Shown here piece after piece: positions 28,923 to 37,028 of a DNA stretch of 64,000 nt. How positions within the stretch are numbered: the stretch's first letter is position 1; each line of letters starts with the position of its first letter. This DNA comes from Caryophanales bacterium UBA6768. GTDB lineage: Bacteria; Bacillota; Bacilli; Bacillales_D; Amphibacillaceae. Below the pieces are notes generated by a model that worked only from the letters and a program-made list of their open reading frames with translations, had not been told where the DNA came from and searched no databases. The translations under genes were made by a program, and so were the position numbers. The stretch spans positions 1-64,000 of the forward strand of contig DKGO01000030.1 of NCBI GenBank assembly GCA_002453315.1, given 5' to 3'.

Positions 28923-30395
28923 CTACATCCCCATATTAAATTGCGAAAATAAATAATCTGACTGTTGATTTAACCGTGCAATTGCTTTTTCCATTTGTGT
29001 AAATTGATTCCAATACCTTTGCTCTACACGCATCATCCGTTTCTCAAATGTATCGATACGTTCGTTGAGATCTTTCATTTGTTTTCCCAAAGCATAATTA
29101 TCAAGTACTTGTGTGCTTTTTCCCGCTGTTTGATTAATTTCATCCCTTGTTGCATCTAATGCATCATCAAAACGTTGAATCAGTCCACGGTCACTACCCT
29201 CTGAGGGATTAGAAAAAAGTTTGAAGACATCATCAGGATTTTCCCGTAAAGCTGCTTTAAGTTTTTCTTTATTTGCTTCCGTTACCTCTAATTTCCCACC
29301 ATCTAAATAATCTTTCGTTAATGTAATTCCGATTTGATTGAGCATCTTATATTCAGCGTCTGTATCTACAACAGATTGAAGGCTCTGGCGTAAAGCAAGC
29401 ATCCCATTACTAATTGTTGATTCTCCCCGTAAAAGACCACTTTTTGCTTTTTCTTCCCACTTTTTAATTTGGTCTTCAGTCATATCTTCTTTTTGTTCCT
29501 CTGTTAATGGTGGAAAATCTCGATTTTTCTTTTCCAGTTGGGATGCATTCATCACATCAATCGCTTCATTATATTTATCAATAAAATTCATAATTTTATC
29601 GAATGATTCTTCTACATCAGTCGAAACTGTTATTCTAGCATTCTCATCAGTTGTATTATTAAACTCAAATGTAATGCCATTTAATGTGTAGTGATTGTTT
29701 TTTGATTCTAGTTCAAGGCCATTGTTGTAGGTGAATTTAGCATTTTTTGCATCAACAAATGTTACATGTTCCAATTGTAATGTATTCTCAAAAAAGTTTT
29801 GATCTCCAAAATCAATTTCTGGACCATCATTATTATATTTCCCTGTTCTTGTCGTTTCAAAAACTATTTGATTTGATTGTTTATCGAGGAAAGCCCGCGC
29901 CATGCCATCATTAGATTCATTAAATTTTTTTAATACTGTTTCTAATGAATCCCCTTCTTTCACTTCAAATGAATGCTCTTTCGGGTTGCCTTCTTCGTCA
30001 TAGGTTGTATAAGACACCGTTTCATCTCCACTTATGACTGTCGAAGATGATTCCCCTATTTTGTAAACATTCATTTCGTTTGTCGCTAATTGTGTTACTT
30101 TAATTTCATAAGTTCCATTGGCGGCACTCGTAGTTGCCGTAGCTGTCACCGCATTTGACTGAGAAGAAATGGCTTGTCTAGGCTTATAGGTTGTTGACAA
30201 TTTCATATCTAACATTATTTTATCAAGGTCGAGTAATTTACTGTTAATTTCCCGAAATGCATCTCGTTTCCATTCTAACGTTTGTTGCTGTTGGTACATT
30301 CGATTTAAAGGCATCCGTTCCGCTTCCATTAACTTTTTTACCATGCCTTCAATATCCATACCAGAAGCAATTCCACCAACTCGCATATTCATCAT
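28923..30395 (-). CDS. fliD: Flagellar filament cap protein FliD (HAP2)
   Basis: A 490-residue secreted capping protein that directs flagellin assembly at the filament tip. Recognisable parts are the N-terminal FliD_N region (GGIASGMDIEGMVKKLMEAERMPL), the central variable domain, and the C-terminal FliD_C and coiled coil ending in LNQQSDYLFSQFNMGM. AAGGTG lies close to ATG 30395; the next ATG, 30392, is equally plausible. It is in an operon with flaG upstream and fliS-fliT downstream. Confidence 0.95.
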   Translation of the reverse strand: MMNMRVGGIASGMDIEGMVKKLMEAERMPLNRMYQQQQTLEWKRDAFREINSKLLDLDKIMLDMKLSTTYKPRQAISSQSNAVTATATTSAANGTYEIKVTQLATNEMNVYKIGESSSTVISGDETVSYTTYDEEGNPKEHSFEVKEGDSLETVLKKFNESNDGMARAFLDKQSNQIVFETTRTGKYNNDGPEIDFGDQNFFENTLQLEHVTFVDAKNAKFTYNNGLELESKNNHYTLNGITFEFNNTTDENARITVSTDVEESFDKIMNFIDKYNEAIDVMNASQLEKKNRDFPPLTEEQKEDMTEDQIKKWEEKAKSGLLRGESTISNGMLALRQSLQSVVDTDAEYKMLNQIGITLTKDYLDGGKLEVTEANKEKLKAALRENPDDVFKLFSNPSEGSDRGLIQRFDDALDATRDEINQTAGKSTQVLDNYALGKQMKDLNERIDTFEKRMMRVEQRYWNQFTQMEKAIARLNQQSDYLFSQFNMGM

Positions 30396-30407
30396 TTTTC
30401 ACCTTCT

Positions 30408-30767
30408 TTATCTTTTTTCGTCTACTAATATCCCGACTAACTCTTTCATTGCAGCATAAATATCTAATATCTTTTTAGGGGGGATTTCCCTTACTACCTC
30501 ATTTGTATTTGGATTTACTACCGTCACATAATATTCATGTAACTCCTCGTGAAATACAAATTTCAAATTAGTTTTCTCATATGCTAAAACTTCATTTAAC
30601 TTTTCTACTTTAGATTGCACACGATTGGTGTTATTTTCCTTTTTCAAAAATCGATTTGGTTCTTCGTAAATTTCTTTTGTTATCATTTTATTGTTATTTT
30701 TTTGAAATTCAGGTTGTCCATTTACGGTAACTGTTTGGACATTATTTGTGACATTATTCATACTCAT
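30408..30767 (-). CDS. flaG: FlaG family flagellar protein
   Basis: A 119-residue protein. The N-terminal half is Asn-rich and probably disordered. The C-terminal half is the conserved FlaG domain (LKFVFHEELHEYYVTVVNPNTNEVVREIPPKK), which affects filament length in some species. It is 12 bp upstream of fliD, as yvyC is in B. subtilis. A SigD promoter is visible 37-63 bp upstream of the start. Confidence 0.9.
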   Translation of the reverse strand: MSMNNVTNNVQTVTVNGQPEFQKNNNKMITKEIYEEPNRFLKKENNTNRVQSKVEKLNEVLAYEKTNLKFVFHEELHEYYVTVVNPNTNEVVREIPPKKILDIYAAMKELVGILVDEKR

Positions 30768-30803
30768 TAGAATCCATCTCCCAATAGTTACATGTTATTA
30801 ATA

Positions 30804-30830
30804 TTATCGGATAGTATCTGTAAAAGTTTA
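30804..30830 (-). promoter_or_regulatory. SigD promoter of flaG-fliDST
   Basis: On the minus strand TAAA (30830-30827) and CCGATAA (30810-30804) are 16 bp apart, matching the flagellar sigma factor consensus TAAA-N15-16-CCGATAT. It occupies the place where hag lies in B. subtilis. Confidence 0.75.
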
Positions 30831-30843
30831 ATGTCACCCCGAT

Positions 30844-31065
30844 TTATTCCTTATTTTGTAATAATGAAATGACATTTTCAGGAACCTTCATTGCTTCACT
30901 ATTTTGTAGCTGGATTTCTTCATAAATTTCTTTACGATAAATATCAATTGATTTGGGGGCATTTATCCCAATTTTCACTTGTTCCCCTTCGATAGAGATA
31001 ATCGAAATTTCAATATCTTTGCCAATTTTAATTGCTTCTGCCTTTTTTCTTGTTAATACTAGCAT
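30844..31065 (-). CDS. csrA: Translational regulator CsrA
   Basis: A 73-residue RNA-binding dimer that represses translation, in Bacillus chiefly of flagellin mRNA. It has the canonical opening [22 protein letters not shown] and the [20 protein letters not shown] segment containing the RNA-binding Arg. It begins 2 bp after the fliW stop, so the two are co-translated. FliW sequesters CsrA until flagellin titrates FliW away. Confidence 0.97.
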   Translation of the reverse strand: MLVLTRKKAEAIKIGKDIEISIISIEGEQVKIGINAPKSIDIYRKEIYEEIQLQNSEAMKVPENVISLLQNKE

Positions 31066-31067
31066 GA

Positions 31068-31514
31068 TTATTCACTTCCCTTTTTTGAAAGTGATGAAAT
31101 TGAATAACGAATATCAAGGGATGGATCATTAATAATATATTGTTTACCTATTCTTTTGCGATAATTGATAATAATAGGGGCCTGTAAATTTATCGTACTG
31201 TCTTTAAAAGGGTCTTTAACTGTCATGATTGAATAAATAATCACATCATTTTCATTTTCAATATCCAACATTTCAATGGTTGCGTCATCTAAAGAAAATT
31301 CATAATCCATGTTAAAATAATGGGGATTTGTAATAAAGAAAGCTATATCTGGTGTCTTTGTGGATTGTAAAATTTTTATAACTTCGTTTTCAGGTAAATC
31401 AATAATAACAAATTCATTTTCGTCTATAAATCCTGGTAAGCCGAATTCGAATTGAAGCACTTTATTTTGATCAATTTCTATTTGTCCTAAATGTTTAGTT
31501 AATAATTGCAACAT
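31068..31514 (-). CDS. fliW: Flagellar assembly factor FliW
   Basis: A 148-residue protein that binds either flagellin or CsrA, linking flagellin export to its translation. Family features are [21 protein letters not shown] near the start and the [13 protein letters not shown] end. ATG 31520 overlaps the ribosome site AAAGGA, so ATG 31514 is the better start. It is paired with csrA. Confidence 0.95.
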   Translation of the reverse strand: MLQLLTKHLGQIEIDQNKVLQFEFGLPGFIDENEFVIIDLPENEVIKILQSTKTPDIAFFITNPHYFNMDYEFSLDDATIEMLDIENENDVIIYSIMTVKDPFKDSTINLQAPIIINYRKRIGKQYIINDPSLDIRYSISSLSKKGSE

Positions 31515-31834
31515 ATACATCCTTTCATGGAATTATAGAATGGTTTCTTTTTAACCAGGTATTACTTATGTAGTTGGAACTTTTATAATAATGACTTGTT
31601 TCATCGGGACAGTATTGGACGAAAAGAACAAGAATAATATGATTAAGAAAAAAATAATGTTTTAGAACAATTTCATATGATTAATTTTCTAATCGCTCCA
31701 GATGTTAATTCAGTAAAATGCAACAATTCAATTTTTCGGATCATTAGCAAGAATAATATATAGGCAATTTTCTTGCAATGACTTAATTGCGAAAACAAGG
31801 ATTTAAACCAACTAAGTTGTTCAATAGTCCTGGA
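31515..31834. other. Intergenic region between yviE and fliW
   Basis: About 320 bp with no gene. It includes an inverted repeat GCAAGAA/TTCTTGC around 31748-31777 and AT-rich stretches that could hold a promoter for fliW-csrA. In B. subtilis these genes are much closer together, so fliW-csrA may be a separate unit here. Confidence 0.4.
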
Positions 31835-32389
31835 CTAGCCAACCACGTCAATCTCGATTGACGGATATTGTTCCATCCAAATGTCTACATGTCCACTTTT
31901 GAAATCAACCATTGGCTTATTAATTTGAACATCAATCTTCGGTTTATTTTCTTGAACATCTATGTTTAATTCACTTGGTTGATAATTTATTTTGACGGCA
32001 AAAACCGATGGAATATAATCAATTGTTAAAGTTTTAGGATGCCGATGGCCATTTTGAATAGCAAGCTCAACGATGGCATTGTCCCCATTTTGAATATCAA
32101 TTAGTGCAATACCCTCCTCAGCACGTCTCGCAACACCCTCTTGGGCTATTTGTTTTGCTTCATTAATCCATTGATAATTCCATTCGGTTGTTGGCATTAA
32201 ATTCATGTCAGCCCAAACCTGTGACTGATCTATAGTCAATTTACCTTTCACGGTTTCTATCGACAGATCAGCCTTTGGCTGTTCAATTGTTAAATCCGCC
32301 TTTGGTTGTTCTATCGACAACTGTGCCATTTGTTGCTGGATACCGATTCGACCCATTTGTGATGTTATTTTTAGTTGTGGTATATTCAT
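31835..32389 (-). CDS. yviE: YviE-like flagellar operon protein (DUF6470)
   Basis: A protein of about 184 residues opening MNIPQLKITSQMGRIGI. Short internal repeats follow (SIEQPKADL, TIEQPKADL, SIETVKGKL, TIDQSQ). The C-terminal half again alternates PKIDVQ-type beta strands. Position between flgL and fliW and this repeated pattern match B. subtilis YviE. The function is unknown. ATG 32395 is an alternative start; neither has a strong ribosome site (GAGAGTG). Confidence 0.85.
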   Translation of the reverse strand: MNIPQLKITSQMGRIGIQQQMAQLSIEQPKADLTIEQPKADLSIETVKGKLTIDQSQVWADMNLMPTTEWNYQWINEAKQIAQEGVARRAEEGIALIDIQNGDNAIVELAIQNGHRHPKTLTIDYIPSVFAVKINYQPSELNIDVQENKPKIDVQINKPMVDFKSGHVDIWMEQYPSIEIDVVG

Positions 32390-32423
32390 TATCATCACAC
32401 TCTCAATCATGCAAAATAGACAA

Positions 32424-32450
32424 AATCCCCGTTCTTTCACTAGAACAGGG
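32424..32450 (-). other. Hairpin between flgL and yviE
   Basis: CCC-x-GTTCT pairs with AGAAC-x-GGG around a short loop on the minus strand, followed by ATTTTGTCTATTTT. It looks like a weak, leaky terminator or mRNA-stabilising hairpin that could lower yviE expression relative to flgL. Confidence 0.5.
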
Positions 32451-32461
32451 AAACAATGTTG

Positions 32462-33352
32462 TTATCTTAAAAAGTCAATTAAAGAAGGTTGAATAATTTT
32501 TGCTGTTGCAGACAAAGCGGCACGATGAAGGACTTCCTCTGTTAACAATTTAGTGACAGCCTCCTCAAAATCTACGCCTTCATTCTTCATCATAATATCC
32601 GTAGCTATAATTTCCTGCTGTTCAAGTCGATCGTCGATTAATTCCATTCGGTTCATTCGAGCCCCTAGGGATGCCCGATTATCAATGATGGTGTCTAAAC
32701 TTGCTTTTAGATCTTCAATATTTTCATTAAAGTCGCCACCATTTATGAGATGGTCCTTAAAGCTGTCAATACTATTAAAGACATCTTCATTAAATACCCT
32801 TCTTGGGTCAACATTTGTTTGCATTTTGATACCTTTAGCTACCTCAATTTCAACATGATGATAATCATAATCAGGGTCATTATAACTAAATAATAAAATA
32901 CCGTCATCATCAAGCGTAATTAGTTTTTCATCGGTATTCGTTCCGTTAAAAATATAACTCCCACTTACTTGTGTATTCGCCAATTCAATCATTTGAAGTT
33001 TTAACTGTTCCACTTCTTCGGCAATACTTTTTCGTTCCGCTTCTGAATATGTGTCGGATGCTGCTTGAACAGCTAAATAATCCAACCTTTGCATTACTTT
33101 TGTTGCCTTATCTAATACATCATCTGAATGATCCATCCATTTCCATACTTCAGTGGAATTCCGACGATATTGTCCAACTTCGGTTACTTCCGTACGATAG
33201 CCAATTCCTTTCATTGCTATCACTGGATCGTCAGAAGGATATTGTATCTTTTTTCCAGTATTGATTTGGTTTAAATATTTATTCATTTGTGCTTGGCTTT
33301 TGAAAAGGTTTTGTAGCATATTATTTTGCAACATTGATTGGGTAATTCGCAA
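32462..33352 (-). CDS. flgL: Flagellar hook-associated protein 3
   Basis: A 296-residue junction protein between hook-filament adaptor and filament. The flagellin-like N-terminus (MRITQSMLQNNMLQNLFKSQ, then MNKYLNQINTGKKIQYPSDDP) and C-terminal helix (HRAALSATAKIIQPSLIDFL) are typical. It is 11 bp downstream of flgK in the flgM-N-K-L order. Confidence 0.96.
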   Translation of the reverse strand: MRITQSMLQNNMLQNLFKSQAQMNKYLNQINTGKKIQYPSDDPVIAMKGIGYRTEVTEVGQYRRNSTEVWKWMDHSDDVLDKATKVMQRLDYLAVQAASDTYSEAERKSIAEEVEQLKLQMIELANTQVSGSYIFNGTNTDEKLITLDDDGILLFSYNDPDYDYHHVEIEVAKGIKMQTNVDPRRVFNEDVFNSIDSFKDHLINGGDFNENIEDLKASLDTIIDNRASLGARMNRMELIDDRLEQQEIIATDIMMKNEGVDFEEAVTKLLTEEVLHRAALSATAKIIQPSLIDFLR

Positions 33353-33363
33353 TAAATTTCACC

Positions 33364-34923
33364 TTACCTTCCTACTAATCCCATATTATTAATAATTCGA
33401 TCGAGCATTTCATCAATTGCTGTCATGTTTCTAGCAGCAGCATTATATGCATGTTGAAATTTAATTAAATTTGATATCTCTTCATCTAACGAAACTGCAC
33501 TTACTGATTTTCGTTGATTATCAATTTGTGATTGTAGTGTTTCAGTGTTACCTTTCATACGATTTGCCTCTTGACCTTCAACACCAAGCTTTCCAATCAT
33601 AGATGCAAAATATTTACGTACAGAAGTATTGTCTAAGTTAGCAATTGGTTCATCAAACAGCTCCGCAAGTTTTAATGCATTTTCCCCGTTTCTACTTCCG
33701 CCACCTTCTTCTCCGGCAGCAATTAGATTAGTATCTTCAAGGATTTCTTTGTTTACCGTAATATTTTCCGCAGTCAGTGTACCACTATTGTCACTAGCGA
33801 CAAAAAACTCTAACCCTTCATTCTGGTTGATGTCTAGACCTGCTACATGTTGCGCATTAAATACTGTTGCAAATTCCTGGACCATTTTATCTAAATTTTC
33901 CATATTCCTAGGGAAAATACCTGCATTATCACCATTTTCATCAACATAACCATGTGCGTTAATGAGTCCCGCCAATTTCCCTACGGAAGAAAATAAATCT
34001 AATTCCCCATAATCGGAGGGATCATAGCCATCTACTCTAATTTCCGTTACCAACCCTGATTGTCCATCTCCTGGTTCAACGGATAGTTCCTTGACAACTC
34101 CACTTGAGGCAGGACTATCATTTACATCGGTTAAATCAATTAAAAAAATCCCGTCCGGTCCAATTCGTTGTCCACTTTCATCAACAATCTCTATGGATGC
34201 CAATCCATCAGCGATTTCTAATGCACTTTCACTGCTAGACCGATAGTGTACCTTAATATTTACTAATTGGGAAAGTTCATCAATTAACAAATCACGATCG
34301 TCATATAAATCATTAGCCAATAACCCATGGGGTTCAATTTTTTGAATTTGTTCATTAATGCCATTTATTCTTCTTATTAATGAATTAATATCGTTGACTG
34401 AAGCATCAATTTGACTTTTTAAATCTGACTGAATTGTCTTCATACTTTTGGAAATATAATTAAAAGTCTCTGTTAATGCTAATCCCCGTTCTGCAACAAC
34501 TTCCCTTGCACCGGAGTTATCAGGATTTGCCGAAAGTTCCTGTAATGATACCCAAAAACGATCTAATGCTATTGATATTCCCGTGTCTGATGGTTCATTT
34601 AATAAGTTCTCTAAACGACTAATTGCTTCACTTTGACTATCCCAATATCCTAAACGACTATTTTCCGAACGGTATTGAGCATCTAAAAACATGTCCCTTA
34701 TTCGTTGTACAGTACCAATTTCGACACCAGTTCCCAACTGTCCGGGAAGATTAGGCATAACACGGGATGGTACTGGAAACGGAGTTGTTGCTTTAAAATC
34801 AACCCTTTGTCTCGTGTACCCTTCTGTATTCGCATTAGAGATATTATGACCCGTAGTATGTAAACCGCCTTGTTGTGCAAATAATGCCTTTTTGGCCATT
34901 TCAATTCCTTGGAAAGTACTCAT
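33364..34923 (-). CDS. flgK: Flagellar hook-associated protein 1
   Basis: A 519-residue adaptor that joins hook and filament. It has the rod/hook-type N-terminal motif (GIEMAKKALFAQQGGLHTTGHNISNANTEGYTRQR) and the C-terminal helix (NLIKFQHAYNAAARNMTAIDEMLD), both typical for FlgK. It lies between flgN, its likely chaperone gene, and flgL. Confidence 0.97.
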   Translation of the reverse strand: MSTFQGIEMAKKALFAQQGGLHTTGHNISNANTEGYTRQRVDFKATTPFPVPSRVMPNLPGQLGTGVEIGTVQRIRDMFLDAQYRSENSRLGYWDSQSEAISRLENLLNEPSDTGISIALDRFWVSLQELSANPDNSGAREVVAERGLALTETFNYISKSMKTIQSDLKSQIDASVNDINSLIRRINGINEQIQKIEPHGLLANDLYDDRDLLIDELSQLVNIKVHYRSSSESALEIADGLASIEIVDESGQRIGPDGIFLIDLTDVNDSPASSGVVKELSVEPGDGQSGLVTEIRVDGYDPSDYGELDLFSSVGKLAGLINAHGYVDENGDNAGIFPRNMENLDKMVQEFATVFNAQHVAGLDINQNEGLEFFVASDNSGTLTAENITVNKEILEDTNLIAAGEEGGGSRNGENALKLAELFDEPIANLDNTSVRKYFASMIGKLGVEGQEANRMKGNTETLQSQIDNQRKSVSAVSLDEEISNLIKFQHAYNAAARNMTAIDEMLDRIINNMGLVGR

Positions 34924-34971
34924 CGTTTATCCTCATTTCGTTCCATTGGTTTAAAAATAGTGTATTAGCTT

Positions 34972-35475
34972 TTATGCTTTAGAATCAAATATCGAGCGTT
35001 TTTTTGAAGTTCCCTCTGATAACCGATCATTGTAATTATAATTTTTTGATGAAGGTTCAAGAATATCTAATGAAGTCTGGACAAATTGCATCGACTGTTT
35101 TAATAAGTCTTCATTTAACTGTTCAACTGCCCTAAGTTGTACAATTACCTCAATTAATTGGATAACGTGTTGTTCAAGATTTCTTTTATCATCTTCATTT
35201 TGTAAATGATGGAGCAATTGTGAAATCGTCTTTTCACTTAGTACGATTCCGTTCCCGGAAATGTAGTCATCGATTACTTTTTGTCTTCTTGATTCTAATT
35301 GTTCTGTCTTTTGAATAGATTGACGTTCTTTATTTAATAAATTCGACAATTCTTCCATGTCGTTGTTTTTAATGTAGGATAATTTCTGTTCAGATATAGC
35401 TAACAGTTGCCTATGTGCCTCTGTTAATTGGCCCATTATGTCAGTAATCGGTTGAATAGAAATAGAAATGTTCAT
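34972..35475 (-). CDS. flgN: FlgN-family flagellar chaperone
   Basis: A 167-residue all-helical, charged protein between flgM and flgK. FlgN-type chaperones escort FlgK and FlgL to the export gate. The LLAISEQKLSYIKNNDMEELSNLLNKER segment is the conserved FlgN core. The start codon is 6 bp after the flgM stop. Confidence 0.9.
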   Translation of the reverse strand: MNISISIQPITDIMGQLTEAHRQLLAISEQKLSYIKNNDMEELSNLLNKERQSIQKTEQLESRRQKVIDDYISGNGIVLSEKTISQLLHHLQNEDDKRNLEQHVIQLIEVIVQLRAVEQLNEDLLKQSMQFVQTSLDILEPSSKNYNYNDRLSEGTSKKRSIFDSKA

Positions 35476-35481
35476 TACCTC

Positions 35482-35751
35482 CTAGTAAAGTCGATTAGAC
35501 CATACTTTCATCATCTTACTTGCCGTTTTGGCATAATCAATTGTGTATTCACCTGATTGGACTCGTTCCTTTATTTCTTCAACCATTTTTGCTCTCTTCC
35601 CATCACGAATGCCTTCGTTATCTTGTAATTTAAGTGCCTCTTTAGAAATATCTAATCGATCAGATTGATTTGTTTGTTTTTTAGATGTATTTTGTTGCTG
35701 TAATTGTTTGCTATAAGCATTGAATAAAGGATTCGAACCTTGAATCTTCAT
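35482..35751 (-). CDS. flgM: Anti-sigma-D factor FlgM
   Basis: An 89-residue protein that binds SigD until the hook is complete. It has a disordered, Gln/Asn-rich N-terminus and the conserved C-terminal region (DRLDISKEALKLQ, then RAKMVEEIKERVQSGEYTIDYAKTA). ATG 35751 follows GGAGTGAG. A SigD promoter with exact spacing lies upstream at 35807-35832, giving the usual feedback loop. Confidence 0.95.
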   Translation of the reverse strand: MKIQGSNPLFNAYSKQLQQQNTSKKQTNQSDRLDISKEALKLQDNEGIRDGKRAKMVEEIKERVQSGEYTIDYAKTASKMMKVWSNRLY

Positions 35752-35806
35752 CACTTACTCACTCCATTTTTCTATTTAAGTCTCCATATAAAACATTCTA
35801 CTTCTT

Positions 35807-35832
35807 ATATCGGATTCATTTTAGACTTTTTA
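35807..35832 (-). promoter_or_regulatory. SigD promoter of flgM
   Basis: TAAA (35832-35829) and CCGATAT (35813-35807) are 15 bp apart on the minus strand, a perfect match to the flagellar sigma factor consensus. It overlaps the very end of yvyF, as in B. subtilis. Confidence 0.88.
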
Positions 35833-35837
35833 AAGGG

Positions 35838-36269
35838 TTAATCATTTTTCCTTTTTGTATCATTCTTTTTAAAAGAATAGTAGACTGATTGTTTTTCGGA
35901 AAGTTCCCTTTCTTGCCTTATTTCCTCCAAGGACTCAAACATTTTCATCTTCCTTTTAATCCCATCGGAGCAGTTATCACACAATGTACCTTCAATAATT
36001 TCTGTCCCACAAGATTCACAAGGATAGGTTAAATTAGGAAAGTTATGGGATCGTAACCGTTTTTGCTTGATAAATTTTATAATTAATTCTTTTTTCACAT
36101 TGGTAGCCTCGACTATTTCATCAAGTGTTGCCTCGCGATTTTTTCGTTGTTTTAAAAAATCATACACTGTATTAAAAGCCTTCTCTTCTTCTCGGAAACA
36201 ATCATGGCAAATATCGCGGAATGTTTTAGTAAAAACCTTCCCACAAACTGTACAATTGTCTAACCTCAT
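35838..36269 (-). CDS. yvyF: YvyF-like flagellar operon zinc protein
   Basis: A 143-residue protein with an N-terminal CxxC pair set (CTVCGKVF, CHDC), a central helical DNA-binding-like segment (REATLDEIVEATNVKKELIIKFIKQKRL) and a second CxxC set (CESCGTEI, CDNC). This is the TIGR03826-type protein found between comFC and flgM. Start ATG 36269 has AGAGGTG upstream; the longer frame to 36368 has no such site. Its role is unclear; it may regulate flagellar genes. Confidence 0.88.
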   Translation of the reverse strand: MRLDNCTVCGKVFTKTFRDICHDCFREEEKAFNTVYDFLKQRKNREATLDEIVEATNVKKELIIKFIKQKRLRSHNFPNLTYPCESCGTEIIEGTLCDNCSDGIKRKMKMFESLEEIRQERELSEKQSVYYSFKKNDTKRKND

Positions 36270-36328
36270 ATTAAACACCTCTCTTGGAAGCTCTTTTCCA
36301 ACACTAGCATGGGTATAGTAGATTAGTT

Positions 36329-37015
36329 TTAACCACGAATTAATGTAAATGAATAGACAAAAGGGCAACCAGATTCCTTTAATAATGTGGCCACATGTCG
36401 AATCGTGCTTCCTGTTGTATATATATCATCTATCAAAATAGCAGATTTGTAAATAGTCTTGTTTAATTTAAACGGATTTCTTGCAAGCAACCTTTCTTTC
36501 CTAGTCCTTTTAGACTGTTTTTCATTATGAATCCTCGTCAGAACATGTTCCTGATGTTGGGATATAAAACTTGCGAGTACCTCAGATTGATTAAACCCTC
36601 GCTCGAAAAGTCTTTCATCACTTAAAGGGATTGGAATAACAACCTTTGGTTCATTCATTTTTGGAAATATCTGCTTATAATAACTAAGATATTGTTCTTG
36701 GAAAATTTCAGCCAACACATAGTCACCTCGATATTTCCATTTCGTTATAACCTCTTTCATAAAATCATTATACTCATAAATAGAGTAATTCCTTGTTAGG
36801 GGATCTTTTTGATGATAAAATTTCTCCCATCTTTCACAATCATAACAAATAAACTTCGATGATTCTCGACTACATTTCTGGCACCGATTACCATTCAATG
36901 TTTTTAATTGTGACAGACATACATGACATAGTTTTTCTTGGCGATTTTGATAAAGAAAACTACCCCAATTTGTTTGTGTCACTATTTCCTCATCACACCA
37001 AAGACAATACTGCAA
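36329..37015 (-). CDS. comFC: Competence protein ComFC, phosphoribosyltransferase-like
   Basis: A 228-residue cytosolic protein needed for DNA uptake. It has N-terminal CxxC zinc motifs (YCLWCDEE, CHVC, CQKC, CYDC) and a C-terminal phosphoribosyltransferase fold with the PRPP loop AILIDDIYTTGSTI. The start is TTG 37015 behind AGGAGGAATACG; the upstream ATG has no ribosome site. It follows comFA by 13 bp. comFB, which separates them in B. subtilis, is missing. Confidence 0.92.
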   Translation of the reverse strand: MQYCLWCDEEIVTQTNWGSFLYQNRQEKLCHVCLSQLKTLNGNRCQKCSRESSKFICYDCERWEKFYHQKDPLTRNYSIYEYNDFMKEVITKWKYRGDYVLAEIFQEQYLSYYKQIFPKMNEPKVVIPIPLSDERLFERGFNQSEVLASFISQHQEHVLTRIHNEKQSKRTRKERLLARNPFKLNKTIYKSAILIDDIYTTGSTIRHVATLLKESGCPFVYSFTLIRG

Positions 37016-37028
37016 CGTATTCCTCCTT

